Shown: positions 33,630 to 42,360 of the stretch, in pieces
Layout of the letters: every line of letters begins with the position of its first letter
Numbering within the stretch: position 1 is the stretch's first letter
From: Paraburkholderia hiiakae
GTDB lineage: Bacteria; Pseudomonadota; Gammaproteobacteria; Burkholderiales; Burkholderiaceae
Length of the DNA stretch: 64,000 nucleotides
Reading direction: 5' to 3'
Assembly: GCF_904848665.1 (NCBI RefSeq)
Contig: NZ_CAJHCQ010000022.1
Location: forward strand, 1 to 64,000
Notes under the pieces: model-generated
What the model was told of the DNA's origin: nothing
The model's input: the letters and a program-made list of their open reading frames with translations, nothing else
The model's database searches: none
Made by a program: the position numbers and the translations under genes

Positions 33630-34487
33630 TCAGCCGCCCGTCAAAAACATCACGTCGCGCGGCAGCGGCACGAGGTGCTGGCCGCCGTCCACGACGAGCG
33701 TCGTGCCCGTCACGCCCGAAGCCCGCGCGAGATACAGCGCGGCTTCCACGAGATCCGCGGGCCGCGACGCGCGCTTGAGCGGCGTGACCTGGTGCGCGGC
33801 CGCGAAGCTCTCCGGCGTCTGGTCGCCCGACTGCAGCGTCAGGCCCGGTGCGAGCCCGACCACACGCACCTTCGGCGCGAGCGCCTGAGCGAGCGCAACC
33901 GTGGCGTTCTGCAACGCGGCCTTCGTCAGCGTGTACGACAGATAGTCGGGATTCATGTTGTACAGCTTCTGGTCGAGCACGTTGATCACACACGTGCGCA
34001 GCGTCTCGTCATCCACCGCTGCCTCGGGCGTTGCCTCGTACAGCATGCGCGCCAGCACGAGCGGCGCGCCCACGTTGATCGCCATGAGCTGCAGCAGCTT
34101 CGTGTAGCCCACATCCCGCGCGGTGTCCTCGTCGAAGCGCGACGCATTGTTGAGCACGCACGCAGGACGACCGAGCGCCGCGGCGCAGTCCGGCACGAGC
34201 CGCGCCACCTGGGCTTCGTTGCCGAGGTCGGCGTGCAGCGCCACGGCCCTGCGGCCCAGCGCCGCGATTTGCGCGACGACTTCGTCGGCGGCCTCGCGCG
34301 ACTCGCCGTAATGCACCGCGACGTCCCAGCCGCGCGCGGCAAAGCCGAGCGACAGCTCGCGGCCAATGCGGCGCGCTCCGCCCGTCACCAGCACGACGGG
34401 CGCCTGGGTCTCAGAATCGGGGCGCGATCCTTCGCCGGATGCGCTCATGTCGGCGTCGGCCGGGCGGATGCCGGGAGTTGCGCTCAT
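33630..34487 (-). CDS. Short-chain dehydrogenase, FolM/pteridine-reductase-like
   Basis: A 285-residue SDR. The cofactor motif is TGGARRIG (the TGxxxRxG form typical of pteridine reductases and FolM), followed by LNNAS and an active-site YTLTK (Tyr-x-x-x-Lys). It lies upstream of folB, supporting a role in reducing dihydromonapterin or a folate pteridine; the substrate is inferred. ATG 34487 is 13 bp from the divergent methyltransferase start; a second Met at 34448 is an alternative start. Neither has a good SD. Confidence 0.88.
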   Translation of the reverse strand: MSATPGIRPADADMSASGEGSRPDSETQAPVVLVTGGARRIGRELSLGFAARGWDVAVHYGESREAADEVVAQIAALGRRAVALHADLGNEAQVARLVPDCAAALGRPACVLNNASRFDEDTARDVGYTKLLQLMAINVGAPLVLARMLYEATPEAAVDDETLRTCVINVLDQKLYNMNPDYLSYTLTKAALQNATVALAQALAPKVRVVGLAPGLTLQSGDQTPESFAAAHQVTPLKRASRPADLVEAALYLARASGVTGTTLVVDGGQHLVPLPRDVMFLTGG

Positions 34488-34500
34488 TTACAATGCCGGG

Positions 34501-35703
34501 ATGAATCCGAAAGCTCACGAACCCGATAGTTTACCTGTTCCCGAGGCGATCGCGCTCGCGCAGTCCGAGGCGCTCGCGGCCACGCTGCGCGCCGAGATCG
34601 CGGCGGCGGGCGGGTGGCTCCCGTTCGACCGCTACATGGAGCGCGCGCTTTACGCGCCGGGACTCGGTTACTACAGCGGCGGAGCACGCAAGTTCGGCCT
34701 CTTCGCCGACGACGGCAGCGACTTCGTGACCGCGCCCGAACTGTCGCCGCTCTTTGCCGCGACGCTCGCGCGCGCCGTGGGCGAAGCGCTCGCCGCCAGC
34801 GGCACGCACCGCCTGATGGAATTCGGTGCCGGCACGGGCCGCCTCGCGGCGGGCGTGATGCTCGCACTCGACGCCGCAGATGTGCCGTTCGACTCCTATG
34901 CAATCGTCGATCTATCGGGCGAGCTGCGTGAGCGCCAGCGCAAGACAATTGCGCAGCTCGCGCCGGCGCTCCTCGATCGCGTGACATGGCTCGACGCGCT
35001 GCCTGCGCAGTTCGAAGGCGTCGTGATCGGCAACGAAGTGCTCGACGCGATGCCGGTGCGCCTCTTCGCGCGCAAGGACGCGGTGTGGCATGAGCGCGGC
35101 GTGAGCGTAAGCGCAGAAGGCGCCCTCGCCTTCGCCGATCAGCCCGCGAATTCCGGACGCGATGCCAACTGGCCCGCGAGCGCGCTCGCGAGTGTGGAAG
35201 GCAGCGAAGACTACGTGACCGAAACACACGAAGCCGCGCTCGCGTTCACGCGCACGGTTTGCGCGATGCTCCAGCGCGGCGCGGCGTTCTTCATCGACTA
35301 TGGATTTCCGCGCCACGAGTACTACCATGCGCAGCGCGCGCAAGGCACGCTGATGTGCCACTACCGACACCGTGCGCACGGCGACCCGTTCCTGTATCCC
35401 GGCTTGCAGGACATCACCGCGCACGTTGAATTCACGGGCATCGCGGAAGCCGGCGTCGAAGCGGGCGCGGATCTGCTTGGCTACACCACGCAGGCGCGCT
35501 TTCTGATGAACGCGGGCATTACCGAAGTGCTCGGCGAAATCGATCCGCGCGACCCGCAGCGCTTCCTGCCCGCCGCGAACGCGGTGCAGAAACTCGTTTC
35601 CGAAGCGGAGATGGGCGAGCTATTCAAGGTGATCGCGTTTTCGCGCGGCATCGACGAGACCATCGCGGCATTCGTGCGCGGTGACCGCAGCCACACTCTC
35701 TGA
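34501..35703 (+). CDS. SAM-dependent methyltransferase, MidA/NDUFAF7-like
   Basis: A 400-residue class I methyltransferase of the MidA family, whose mitochondrial members methylate an arginine of a respiratory complex I subunit. Conserved blocks: GWLPFDRYMERALYAPGLGY, DGSDFVTAPELSPLF, FGAGTGRLAAGVM (SAM site), GNEVLDAMPV and FFIDYGFPRHEYYH. The start MNPKAHEPDSLP is usual; the TACAAT hexamer at 34489-34494 would put the transcription start almost on the ATG. The next gene is DUF2905, 18 bp later. Confidence 0.92.
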   Translation: MNPKAHEPDSLPVPEAIALAQSEALAATLRAEIAAAGGWLPFDRYMERALYAPGLGYYSGGARKFGLFADDGSDFVTAPELSPLFAATLARAVGEALAASGTHRLMEFGAGTGRLAAGVMLALDAADVPFDSYAIVDLSGELRERQRKTIAQLAPALLDRVTWLDALPAQFEGVVIGNEVLDAMPVRLFARKDAVWHERGVSVSAEGALAFADQPANSGRDANWPASALASVEGSEDYVTETHEAALAFTRTVCAMLQRGAAFFIDYGFPRHEYYHAQRAQGTLMCHYRHRAHGDPFLYPGLQDITAHVEFTGIAEAGVEAGADLLGYTTQARFLMNAGITEVLGEIDPRDPQRFLPAANAVQKLVSEAEMGELFKVIAFSRGIDETIAAFVRGDRSHTL

Positions 35704-35721
35704 CGCTCACGCCACGCGACC

Positions 35722-35916
35722 ATGATCCGCTGGTTCCTCACCACCTTCATCGCTGTCGCGATTCTCTCCAGTGCGCAGCCTTGGCTCAAAAAGCTCGGCA
35801 TCGGACGGCTGCCCGGCGACGTCACGCTGCGTATTTTCGGCCGCGAGTATCCGCTGCCATTCATGTCGACGCTCGTGCTGTCGATGGCGCTCTCGTTTAT
35901 CGTGCGCGCGCTCTGA
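35722..35916 (+). CDS. DUF2905 small membrane protein
   Basis: A 64-residue protein with two hydrophobic segments (WFLTTFIAVAILSSA near the start and STLVLSMALSFIVRAL at the end) around a conserved loop (WLKKLGIGRLPGDVTLRIFG). This matches the DUF2905 family, whose function is unknown. It is 18 bp after the MidA-like gene and likely in its operon. Confidence 0.88.
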   Translation: MIRWFLTTFIAVAILSSAQPWLKKLGIGRLPGDVTLRIFGREYPLPFMSTLVLSMALSFIVRAL

Positions 35917-35935
35917 GCGAGCGCGCGCAATGCGC

Positions 35936-37177
35936 TCAAGCCGTAGCGAGCGCGCCTTCCACCGCCGCCACGCGCGCCTCGTGCACCGCTTCCTTGATCT
36001 TCTCGGCGCCGCCACGCTCGATCGAGCGCGCAATCGCACCCGCATCCACGCCGCGCGCGGCCACGAGCGCCACGCGCAAGCGTTCGGCCTGCGGATAAGG
36101 CGCGTTCTCCCAGTTCAGCCGCCCGCGCAAATCCGCCTCGCAGGACTGCAGTGCCTCGGCAAAACGCGCCGGTTTGCGCAGGGCGTCGCAACGCTCGAGC
36201 ATGCGCACGAGCGCCGCCGCCCCCATGTCCATCACGCGATGCACGTTGCCATGCTCGCGCGCGACCAGCACCGCGAGTTCGCGGCAATCGTTCGGCACGC
36301 GCAGACGGTCGCACAGCGGCTTGAGCAGATCGACGCTGCGCCCCTCGTGGCCAATGTGACGCGGCAGCACGTCCTCGGGCGTCGTGCCTTTGCCGAGATC
36401 ATGCGTGAGCGCAGCGAAGCGCACCGGCAGCGTGTAACTTTGCGCGGCCGCATGGTCGATCACCATCATCACGTGCACGCCCGTATCGACTTCCGGGTGA
36501 TAGTCGGCGCGCTGCGGCACACCCCATAGCACGTCGACCTCTGGCAGCACGCGTGCAAGCGCGCCGCAATCGCGCAGCACCTCGAACATGCGCGAAGGCT
36601 TCGCCTCCATGAGACCGCGGGCGATTTCCTGCCACACGCGCTCGGGCACGAGCGCATCGACTTCGCCCGAAGCGACCATCTCGCGCATGAGTTCGAGCGT
36701 TTCGGGCGCGACGGTGAAATCGGCGAAACGCGCGGCAAAGCGCGCGATACGAAGAATGCGCACAGGGTCTTCGAGAAACGCGTCGCTCACGTGGCGAAAC
36801 ACGCGGGCTTCGAGATCGCGCGCGCCGCCGAACGGATCGACGACCTCTCCCGTCAGCATGCCGCCCGGTTGCACTTCCTGCGCCATTGCGTTGATCGTGA
36901 GGTCACGCCGCGCGAGGTCTTCCTCGAGCGTCACGTCGGGCGCGTAGAAGAACTGGAAGCCGTGATAGCCCGCCGCGGTCTTGCGCTCGGTGCGCGCGAG
37001 CGCGTACTCCTCGTGCGTTTCGGGATGCAGAAAGACCGGAAAGTCCTTGCCCACGGGACGATAGCCCTGCGCGGCCATCTGCTCGGGCGTCGCACCCACC
37101 ACGACATAGTCGCGGTCGCGCACGGGCAGCCCGAGCATCTCGTCGCGGATCGCGCCGCCTACGACATAGATCTTCAT
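35936..37177 (-). CDS. cca: CCA tRNA nucleotidyltransferase (with HD domain)
   Basis: A 413-residue class II CCA-adding enzyme, repairing or adding tRNA 3' ends. The head domain motif is VGGAIRDEMLGLPVRDRDYV with the DxD pair, then the RRDLTINAMAQ motif. A C-terminal HD phosphohydrolase-type motif (LTHDLGKGTTPEDVLP) is present, as in the E. coli enzyme. MKIYVVGGAIRDE is the start, overlapping the gst stop by 4 bp (ATGA); the longer frame to 37237 reads into gst. Confidence 0.96.
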   Translation of the reverse strand: MKIYVVGGAIRDEMLGLPVRDRDYVVVGATPEQMAAQGYRPVGKDFPVFLHPETHEEYALARTERKTAAGYHGFQFFYAPDVTLEEDLARRDLTINAMAQEVQPGGMLTGEVVDPFGGARDLEARVFRHVSDAFLEDPVRILRIARFAARFADFTVAPETLELMREMVASGEVDALVPERVWQEIARGLMEAKPSRMFEVLRDCGALARVLPEVDVLWGVPQRADYHPEVDTGVHVMMVIDHAAAQSYTLPVRFAALTHDLGKGTTPEDVLPRHIGHEGRSVDLLKPLCDRLRVPNDCRELAVLVAREHGNVHRVMDMGAAALVRMLERCDALRKPARFAEALQSCEADLRGRLNWENAPYPQAERLRVALVAARGVDAGAIARSIERGGAEKIKEAVHEARVAAVEGALATA

Positions 37178-37824
37178 TCGTCGTCGCGTTCGTCGTCGGC
37201 GACGATGTGCGTTTCGCGGCGCGCGGCTTCCACCCACTCGGCCACCGCGGGCAATGCGCTCACACGCTGCGCGTATGCCGCCGCTTCGGGCGAGAGCTTC
37301 GGCTGGTAGCTATTGAAGCGCATGACGACCGGCGCGTACATCGCGTCGGCAATGGTGAATTCGCCGAACAGGAACGGGCCGCCGCTCGCGGCGAGGCACT
37401 CGCGCCAGAGCGCGTCGATGCGTGCGATATCGGCGAGCGCACCCGGCGTTGCACCGGCGCCAGGCTTGGCCTTGCGGATGTTCATCGGCATGTGGTTGCG
37501 CACTTCGCCGAAGCCCGAATGCATCTCCGCACTCACGCTGCGCGCGCGGGAGCGTGCGTTCGCGTCGCGCGGCCACAGTGCGAGCTGCGGGAAGCGCTCG
37601 GCAAGCGTCTCCGCAATCGCGAGCGAATCCCACACGGAAAAGCCGTCGTCGCAGACGAGGCACGGCACCTTGCCCGAGTCCGAGAACGCGAGGATTGAGG
37701 ACTTGGTGCCCGGCTCGTCGAGCTCGATCAGCACTTCCTCGAACGCAATGCCGAAGTGCTTGAGCAGCACCCACGGGCGCATCGACCACGACGAATAGTT
37801 CTTGTCTCCGATTACGAGCTTCAT
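37174..37824 (-). CDS. Glutathione S-transferase family protein
   Basis: A 216-residue GST fold. The N-terminal thioredoxin-like domain (KLVIGDKNYSSWSMRPWVLL, with SSWS as the likely glutathione-activating Ser region, and GKVPCLVCD) is followed by a helical domain (FLFGEFTIADAMYAPVV). It precedes cca with a 4-bp overlap and is probably translationally coupled. Substrate unknown. Confidence 0.92.
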   Translation of the reverse strand: MKLVIGDKNYSSWSMRPWVLLKHFGIAFEEVLIELDEPGTKSSILAFSDSGKVPCLVCDDGFSVWDSLAIAETLAERFPQLALWPRDANARSRARSVSAEMHSGFGEVRNHMPMNIRKAKPGAGATPGALADIARIDALWRECLAASGGPFLFGEFTIADAMYAPVVMRFNSYQPKLSPEAAAYAQRVSALPAVAEWVEAARRETHIVADDERDDE

Positions 37825-37879
37825 TGTTCACATGACCATAGTGAGTTGAAAGAGCGCCGGCTGGTCGTCCGCTTATTGG

Positions 37880-38836
37880 CTATCGACCGGCACTGGCGCG
37901 AAAGATGTTCAGCCGCGAGCGCAGCGAGGCGTCGGCGAGATAGAGCGGCGCGATCGTCTCGATGCTCGCCGGCTCGATGTCGAGCTCGGGTGCGAGCGGC
38001 CCGGTGAGCACGCTGTCCACCTTCATCGAATCGAGATTATCGCGTGTGAGCACCGGCACGCCGGGCGCCATCTCGAACGACAGCGCCTGCAAGCGCCCAA
38101 ACGCATCGGGCAGCCGCATGATGCGTGCGTGACGGCCCACCACTTCGCCGCAATACTGTAGCAACTGCTCGAGCGTGTAGACCGTCGGGCCGCCGAGTTC
38201 GTAAGTGTGCCCACTCGCGGCGTCGAGATCGAGCACGTTGACGATCGCCTTTGACACATCGCCCACGAACACGGGCTGGAACTTCGCGTCGGGCATGGCG
38301 AGCGGAATCATGGGAAAGAGCCGCTGCAGCAGCGCGAAGCGGTTGAGGAACGTGTCTTCGGGACCGAACACGACCGAAGGCCGGAAGATCGTCGTGGCAA
38401 GCGCCGTGGCCGCGTGCACGGCTTTCTCGCCGTCGCCCTTCGAGCGCAGATACATGCTTGGCCCGCGCTGATCGGCGCCGAGCGCGCTGATGTGGATGAG
38501 GCGATGCACGCCCTTGCCCTCGCAGGCGGCGACGATCTTGGTGGGCAAGTCGACGTGCAGCTTCGCGAAGCCCGGCCCGTAGGGATCGCCGCGGCCGCCA
38601 TTGAGCGTGCCGACGAGATTGATGACCGCGTCCGCGTTTTCGACGAACGCCGCGAGCGCGACCGGATCGGACACATCGGCCTCGATCACGTCGACGGGCA
38701 GCAGGGTGAGATGGCGAGCGTTGTAACGGCGGCGGGTGGCGACGCGCACGTCCTTGCCCGCCTCGACGAGCGCGTTGACGAGATGGCTGCCGATGAATCC
38801 CGAACCGCCGATGACCGCAATGGCTTGATGTCTCAT
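37880..38836 (-). CDS. Complex I NDUFA9-like NAD(P)-binding protein
   Basis: A 318-residue atypical SDR. The Rossmann motif is VIGGSGFIGSHLVNALVEAG, with NLVGTLNGG and later the typical FRPSVVFGPEDTFLNRF segment of NDUFA9/NmrA-like proteins. The active Tyr region reads SMYLRSKGDGE, weakly YxxxK-like. Bacterial relatives are thought to act in quinone or respiratory chemistry, but no role is proven. The start MRHQAIAVIGGSG is chosen; the frame is open much further, over slt. Confidence 0.87.
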   Translation of the reverse strand: MRHQAIAVIGGSGFIGSHLVNALVEAGKDVRVATRRRYNARHLTLLPVDVIEADVSDPVALAAFVENADAVINLVGTLNGGRGDPYGPGFAKLHVDLPTKIVAACEGKGVHRLIHISALGADQRGPSMYLRSKGDGEKAVHAATALATTIFRPSVVFGPEDTFLNRFALLQRLFPMIPLAMPDAKFQPVFVGDVSKAIVNVLDLDAASGHTYELGGPTVYTLEQLLQYCGEVVGRHARIMRLPDAFGRLQALSFEMAPGVPVLTRDNLDSMKVDSVLTGPLAPELDIEPASIETIAPLYLADASLRSRLNIFRASAGR

Positions 38837-38982
38837 CTTCGACCTCCTCGGGCAGACGGCGCCGCCGCGTACGAGGTCCGGTTCGTCCCGCAGCGCGCCA
38901 GCCAGAAGGCGGAGCGCGCGGCGTGCCGTCATGCCGCGCGCGATCCGTATGAAAGAAGCGGCGCGGCGTGACGACCCGGCGC

Positions 38983-40956
38983 TTACGGCGAGATATAGCC
39001 GAGACGCGCCTTCAGCGATTGCGGACGGCCCTCGAACAGCGCCGCATAGTAGACCGTGTTCGACAACACGTTTTTCACGTAATCGCGGGTTTCCTGGAAT
39101 GGAATGGTTTCCGCGAAGATGGCGCCCTCGACGCCGCCCTGCAAAGTCTGGCGCCATGCGCGCGGGCGGCCCGGCCCGGCGTTGTAGCCCGCTGTGGCGA
39201 GCACGGCGGAGCCGTCGAACTGATTGTAGATCATCGACAAATAGTTCGTTCCGAGCAGGATGTTGGTGTCGAGATCGTTGAGCTGGTCGCGCGACAGCGG
39301 GCCGAGGCCGATCTTCTTCGCCACCATCTGCGCCGTGGCCGGCATGATCTGCATGAGGCCGCTTGCGCCCACGCCCGACTTCGCGTTGAGAATGAAACGC
39401 GATTCCTGGCGGATGAGGCCGTAGGCCCATTCGACGTCGAGGCCGTTGGTTTGCGCGTCGCGCTCCACGACGTCGCGGAACGGCGCGATGTAGCGCAGCG
39501 AGAAGTCGTGTTCCGTTTGCGTGCGGTCGGCCGTGTTGACGGTGCGGTCGAGCAACTGGATGCGCTTTGCGTATTCGGCGACGGCGAGCAACTGGCGATC
39601 GCTCATGCCGCGCAGCGGCCAGTTCCATTCACGATTGCCTTCGAGCCGCAGATTCAACGCGTAGAAGCGCTGTGCGAGCGCGAAGCCCGGCGTTTGCGCG
39701 GCCTGGGCGACTTCGGCGTCGCTCACCGTGGTCTTGGGCGGGATCGTGATCTTCTGGCCGAGTTCCTCGGTGGCGAGCTGCCCGTAGAAGTTATAGCCCT
39801 GCGAGATCGACGCGAACTCCTGATTCGCCTGGCCTGTTTCACCCGCCTGCTTGAGCGCGCGTGCGTGCCAGTAGACCCACGACGGTTGCGCGCGCAGCGC
39901 GGCGGGCATCTGTTCGATCGACCAGCGCACCATCGTCCAGTCGCCGCCCAGCAGCGCGGCGCGCGTACGCCATTCGTAAGCCGGGTTCGAAAGCGGTGCG
40001 TTAGCCGAGAGGCGATACCAGTCGAGCGCGGCGGGCAGGCGCTTCTGCGCGCCCTGATAACCGATCGTGCCCCAGCCGATCGCGCGCTCCGGCGACGTGA
40101 GCTGCGGCGCGACGGCGGCGTAGGTCGCGGCGGCCATGGCCGGATCGTTGCGCGCCATCACGGTGACGGCGAGCAATGCCAACTGATGCGACTGCGGATC
40201 GGCGGTGACGCCTTGCGCAAGCGTGAGCGGCGGTGTGCTCACCGCCTGGCTGAACGCCGTCGGGTCGGGACGCTGCGAAAGGCCGTCGACGAGCTTTGCG
40301 CCGGTCGATGTCTGGTTCTGCTCGTAGGCGAGGCGGATCTGCTGCCACACGTCGTCGCTCGAGAACTGGCCTTTGATGGCAAGCGCGGTGATGAGATCGA
40401 CGCAGCCGTCGCCGTAATAGCGCGGGTCGGTGAGCAGCGCGCGCGCATCGTTCGCGACGTTCTCGCCGCGCGCCGCGCGCGACTCGAGCGCGTAGCACTT
40501 CACCTGCGTGTCGTCGTTGAGCACGAAGCGCGGATATTGCTGGTCGAAATTCGCCCAGTCGTGGCGCGCGCCCAGCACGAGGAGATAGTCGTTGCGCAGA
40601 CGGTCGGCGATCGCCTGGCCGTCGTAGCGCTGCAAGAACGACAGCACCGGCGCGTCGGGCGCGTCCACACGCGCGTGGCCTTGCGAGTCGAACAGCTGCG
40701 GCTTGAGCTGGAAGTATTCGAGATACGACGGCGCCGGGTAATCGGGAATCGTCGCAGCGAGTTGCGCGGCGCGCGCGGGATCGTTATTGCGCGCGGCTTC
40801 GCGAAGCTGGATGAAAGTCTGATCGTCGTTGGAAAGGACTGCGCCTACGGGCAGGGCGACGGGGCGCACGGCGTCCGCCGTGCTGCATGCTACGAGTGCC
40901 GCGGCAGTCAGTGCGAGACCGACCACGCGATATACTCGGACAAGGCGTTTGGACAT
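38983..40956 (-). CDS. slt: Soluble lytic murein transglycosylase, lipoprotein
   Basis: A 657-residue peptidoglycan-cleaving enzyme. N-terminal signal with lipobox (LTAAALVAC then STAD), so a lipoprotein. A long alpha-superhelical part follows and the C-terminal SLT domain has the catalytic Glu in LIRQESRFILNAKSGVGASG and MQIMPATAQMVA, then NYLSMIYNQFDGS and AGYNAGPGR. The start MSKRLVRVYRVV is at 40956; further upstream overlaps the divergent cyclo-ligase gene. The starts are 20 bp apart. Confidence 0.95.
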   Translation of the reverse strand: MSKRLVRVYRVVGLALTAAALVACSTADAVRPVALPVGAVLSNDDQTFIQLREAARNNDPARAAQLAATIPDYPAPSYLEYFQLKPQLFDSQGHARVDAPDAPVLSFLQRYDGQAIADRLRNDYLLVLGARHDWANFDQQYPRFVLNDDTQVKCYALESRAARGENVANDARALLTDPRYYGDGCVDLITALAIKGQFSSDDVWQQIRLAYEQNQTSTGAKLVDGLSQRPDPTAFSQAVSTPPLTLAQGVTADPQSHQLALLAVTVMARNDPAMAAATYAAVAPQLTSPERAIGWGTIGYQGAQKRLPAALDWYRLSANAPLSNPAYEWRTRAALLGGDWTMVRWSIEQMPAALRAQPSWVYWHARALKQAGETGQANQEFASISQGYNFYGQLATEELGQKITIPPKTTVSDAEVAQAAQTPGFALAQRFYALNLRLEGNREWNWPLRGMSDRQLLAVAEYAKRIQLLDRTVNTADRTQTEHDFSLRYIAPFRDVVERDAQTNGLDVEWAYGLIRQESRFILNAKSGVGASGLMQIMPATAQMVAKKIGLGPLSRDQLNDLDTNILLGTNYLSMIYNQFDGSAVLATAGYNAGPGRPRAWRQTLQGGVEGAIFAETIPFQETRDYVKNVLSNTVYYAALFEGRPQSLKARLGYISP

Positions 40957-40976
40957 CGTTATTTCTGGAGCGCGAG

Positions 40977-41591
40977 GTGAACCCAAGCATAGCACGCAAC
41001 CCTCACACGGAATCCAAAAAGGACTGGCGTGCAAGGCTGCTTCCTCGGCGAATTGAGGCCGCTTCCGACGTGGCAATCGGTGCTGCACTGACGGCTCGTC
41101 TCGATACGCTCGTCGCGCAATTTTCGCCGCGTTCGATCGGGTTCTATTGGCCCTTGCGCGGCGAGTTCGATGCGCGCGTCTGGATCACCGCCTGGCTCGC
41201 CGCCGATGCCTCACGCCGCGCCGCCCTGCCCGCCATTCCCGAGCGCCACACGCCGCTCGTGTTCCATGCGTGGACGCCGAACGCGCCGATGCGTGAAGGC
41301 CATCACGGGATACTCGAGCCGCAGTCGCAGGACGTGATCGTGCCCGATCTCCTCCTCGTGCCTTGCGTGGGTTTCGATCGCGACGGCTATCGCCTTGGCT
41401 ACGGCGGCGGCTACTACGACCGCACGCTGGCCGCCTGGCCAGGCGAGGCGTTGCCTGTCACGGTGGGCATTGCGTATGAAGCGTGCCGCATCGACGACGG
41501 CGTGGTCGCGCGCGAGGCGCACGATCTGCCGCTCGACGCCGTGGTGACCGAAGCCGCTACGCATCTTTGCCAACGTTCACACGCGCGCTGA
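40977..41591 (+). CDS. 5-formyltetrahydrofolate cyclo-ligase
   Basis: A 204-residue enzyme (YgfA/MTHFS family) making 5,10-methenyl-THF from 5-formyl-THF with ATP. Conserved segments: IGFYWPLRGEFDAR, PDLLLVPCVGFDRDGYRLGY and GGGYYDRTLA. GTG at 40977 with GGAG 6 bp before it is preferred; earlier in-frame ATG codons lie inside the divergent slt. Ends just before the tandem repeat. Confidence 0.92.
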   Translation: MNPSIARNPHTESKKDWRARLLPRRIEAASDVAIGAALTARLDTLVAQFSPRSIGFYWPLRGEFDARVWITAWLAADASRRAALPAIPERHTPLVFHAWTPNAPMREGHHGILEPQSQDVIVPDLLLVPCVGFDRDGYRLGYGGGYYDRTLAAWPGEALPVTVGIAYEACRIDDGVVAREAHDLPLDAVVTEAATHLCQRSHAR

Positions 41592-41602
41592 ACGCGCCTT
41601 AG

Positions 41603-41650
41603 TGGTCCAAAGCGTGGTCCAAAACGTGGGCCAAAGCGCGGCTCAAAGCG
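41603..41650. repeat. Four-copy 12-bp tandem repeat
   Basis: Consensus TGGTCCAAAGCG. Copies start at 41603, 41615, 41627 and 41639, the last two drifting (TGGGCCAAAGCG, CGGCTCAAAGCG). The final copy runs over the marR stop codon. It lies between the convergent cyclo-ligase and MarR-type genes. Confidence 0.85.
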
Positions 41651-42155
41651 AAGCCGCTGCGCGCGCGGCCGTATCGTAGAGCCCCGACGCATTGCGCATG
41701 AGCTGCGCGGCGTCGCCGATCTGCTGGTTCGTCAGGCCGCTTTCCTTGAGCGTCGCGATGAGGCAGCTCTCGCGCACGTCGCGGTAGCGCATGCACAGGT
41801 CGTGCCCTTCCGGCGTGACCGAGAAGAAGACTTCCTTGCCGGTCTTTTCGCTTTTTACATACCCTCTGGAGACGAGCTTCTTCAACGCGTACGTGGCCAC
41901 GTGCGTGTCCTCGATGTTGAGCACGAAGCAGATATCCGCGAGCTTCTTGCGCCGCTCGCGATGGCCGACGTGATGGAGCAGCGAAACCTCGATCGGCGTC
42001 ATGTCCTTCACGCCCGCCGCCGACATGCAGCGCACCATCCAGCGGTTGAACGCGTTGCTCGCCATGATGAGCGCGTACTCGAACTCGGAAAGCTCGGCGC
42101 TCGACTCGGAGACGAGATGTTCGGACGAAACGATCTTGGTCGGCTGGCGCGACAT
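41643..42155 (-). CDS. MarR-type winged-helix regulator
   Basis: A 170-residue regulator. The winged helix is read as SLLHHVGHRERRKKLADICF, VLNIEDTHVATYALKKLVSRG and VKSEKTGKEVFFSVTPEGHDL, the usual MarR pattern of recognition helix and wing. The start MSRQPTKIVSS is chosen; an in-frame Met at 42191 is less likely. Divergent from pxpB; a near-perfect 23-bp palindrome lies between them. It probably controls the 5-oxoprolinase genes, itself or both (inference). Confidence 0.88.
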   Translation of the reverse strand: MSRQPTKIVSSEHLVSESSAELSEFEYALIMASNAFNRWMVRCMSAAGVKDMTPIEVSLLHHVGHRERRKKLADICFVLNIEDTHVATYALKKLVSRGYVKSEKTGKEVFFSVTPEGHDLCMRYRDVRESCLIATLKESGLTNQQIGDAAQLMRNASGLYDTAARAAASL

Positions 42156-42252
42156 GGCAAATAACCCGGTAGTCGGTGGTCGAGGAGGCAAAGCGGCGTG
42201 GCGTGAGTGTAATTGCAGCGCGTTTTCGGTGCGCCTGGCGAAAACGCTTATT

Positions 42253-42280
42253 GATAAATTGTAGATAATTTATCGACAAT
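42253..42280. promoter_or_regulatory. Candidate MarR operator between marR and pxpB
   Basis: A 23-bp palindrome at 42258-42280 has 11-bp arms (ATTGTAGATAA and TTATCGACAAT) that pair except at one position, around a single central base. A partial overlapping copy (GATAAATT 42253-42260 / AATTTATC 42267-42274) adjoins it. Length, A/T-rich centre and TTGT...ACAA ends are typical MarR-family operators. Confidence 0.75.
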
Positions 42281-42360
42281 GTACGCTAGGAAGAAACGGC
42301 GCCGACCGTCTTCGTGTGCAAACTTTCGACCGGTCGCACCCGTCCCCTGATCGATCCAAC

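Noticed and set aside
38968..40980. 670-codon plus-strand frame opposite slt
   Set aside because: Antisense to the lytic transglycosylase, no recognisable motif.
42327..42336. CGACCGGTCG, similar to the centre of the paaA operator, upstream of pxpB
   Set aside because: Only the central 10 bp match, and such palindromes are expected by chance in GC-rich DNA. The 23-bp A/T-rich palindrome beside it is a far better operator.
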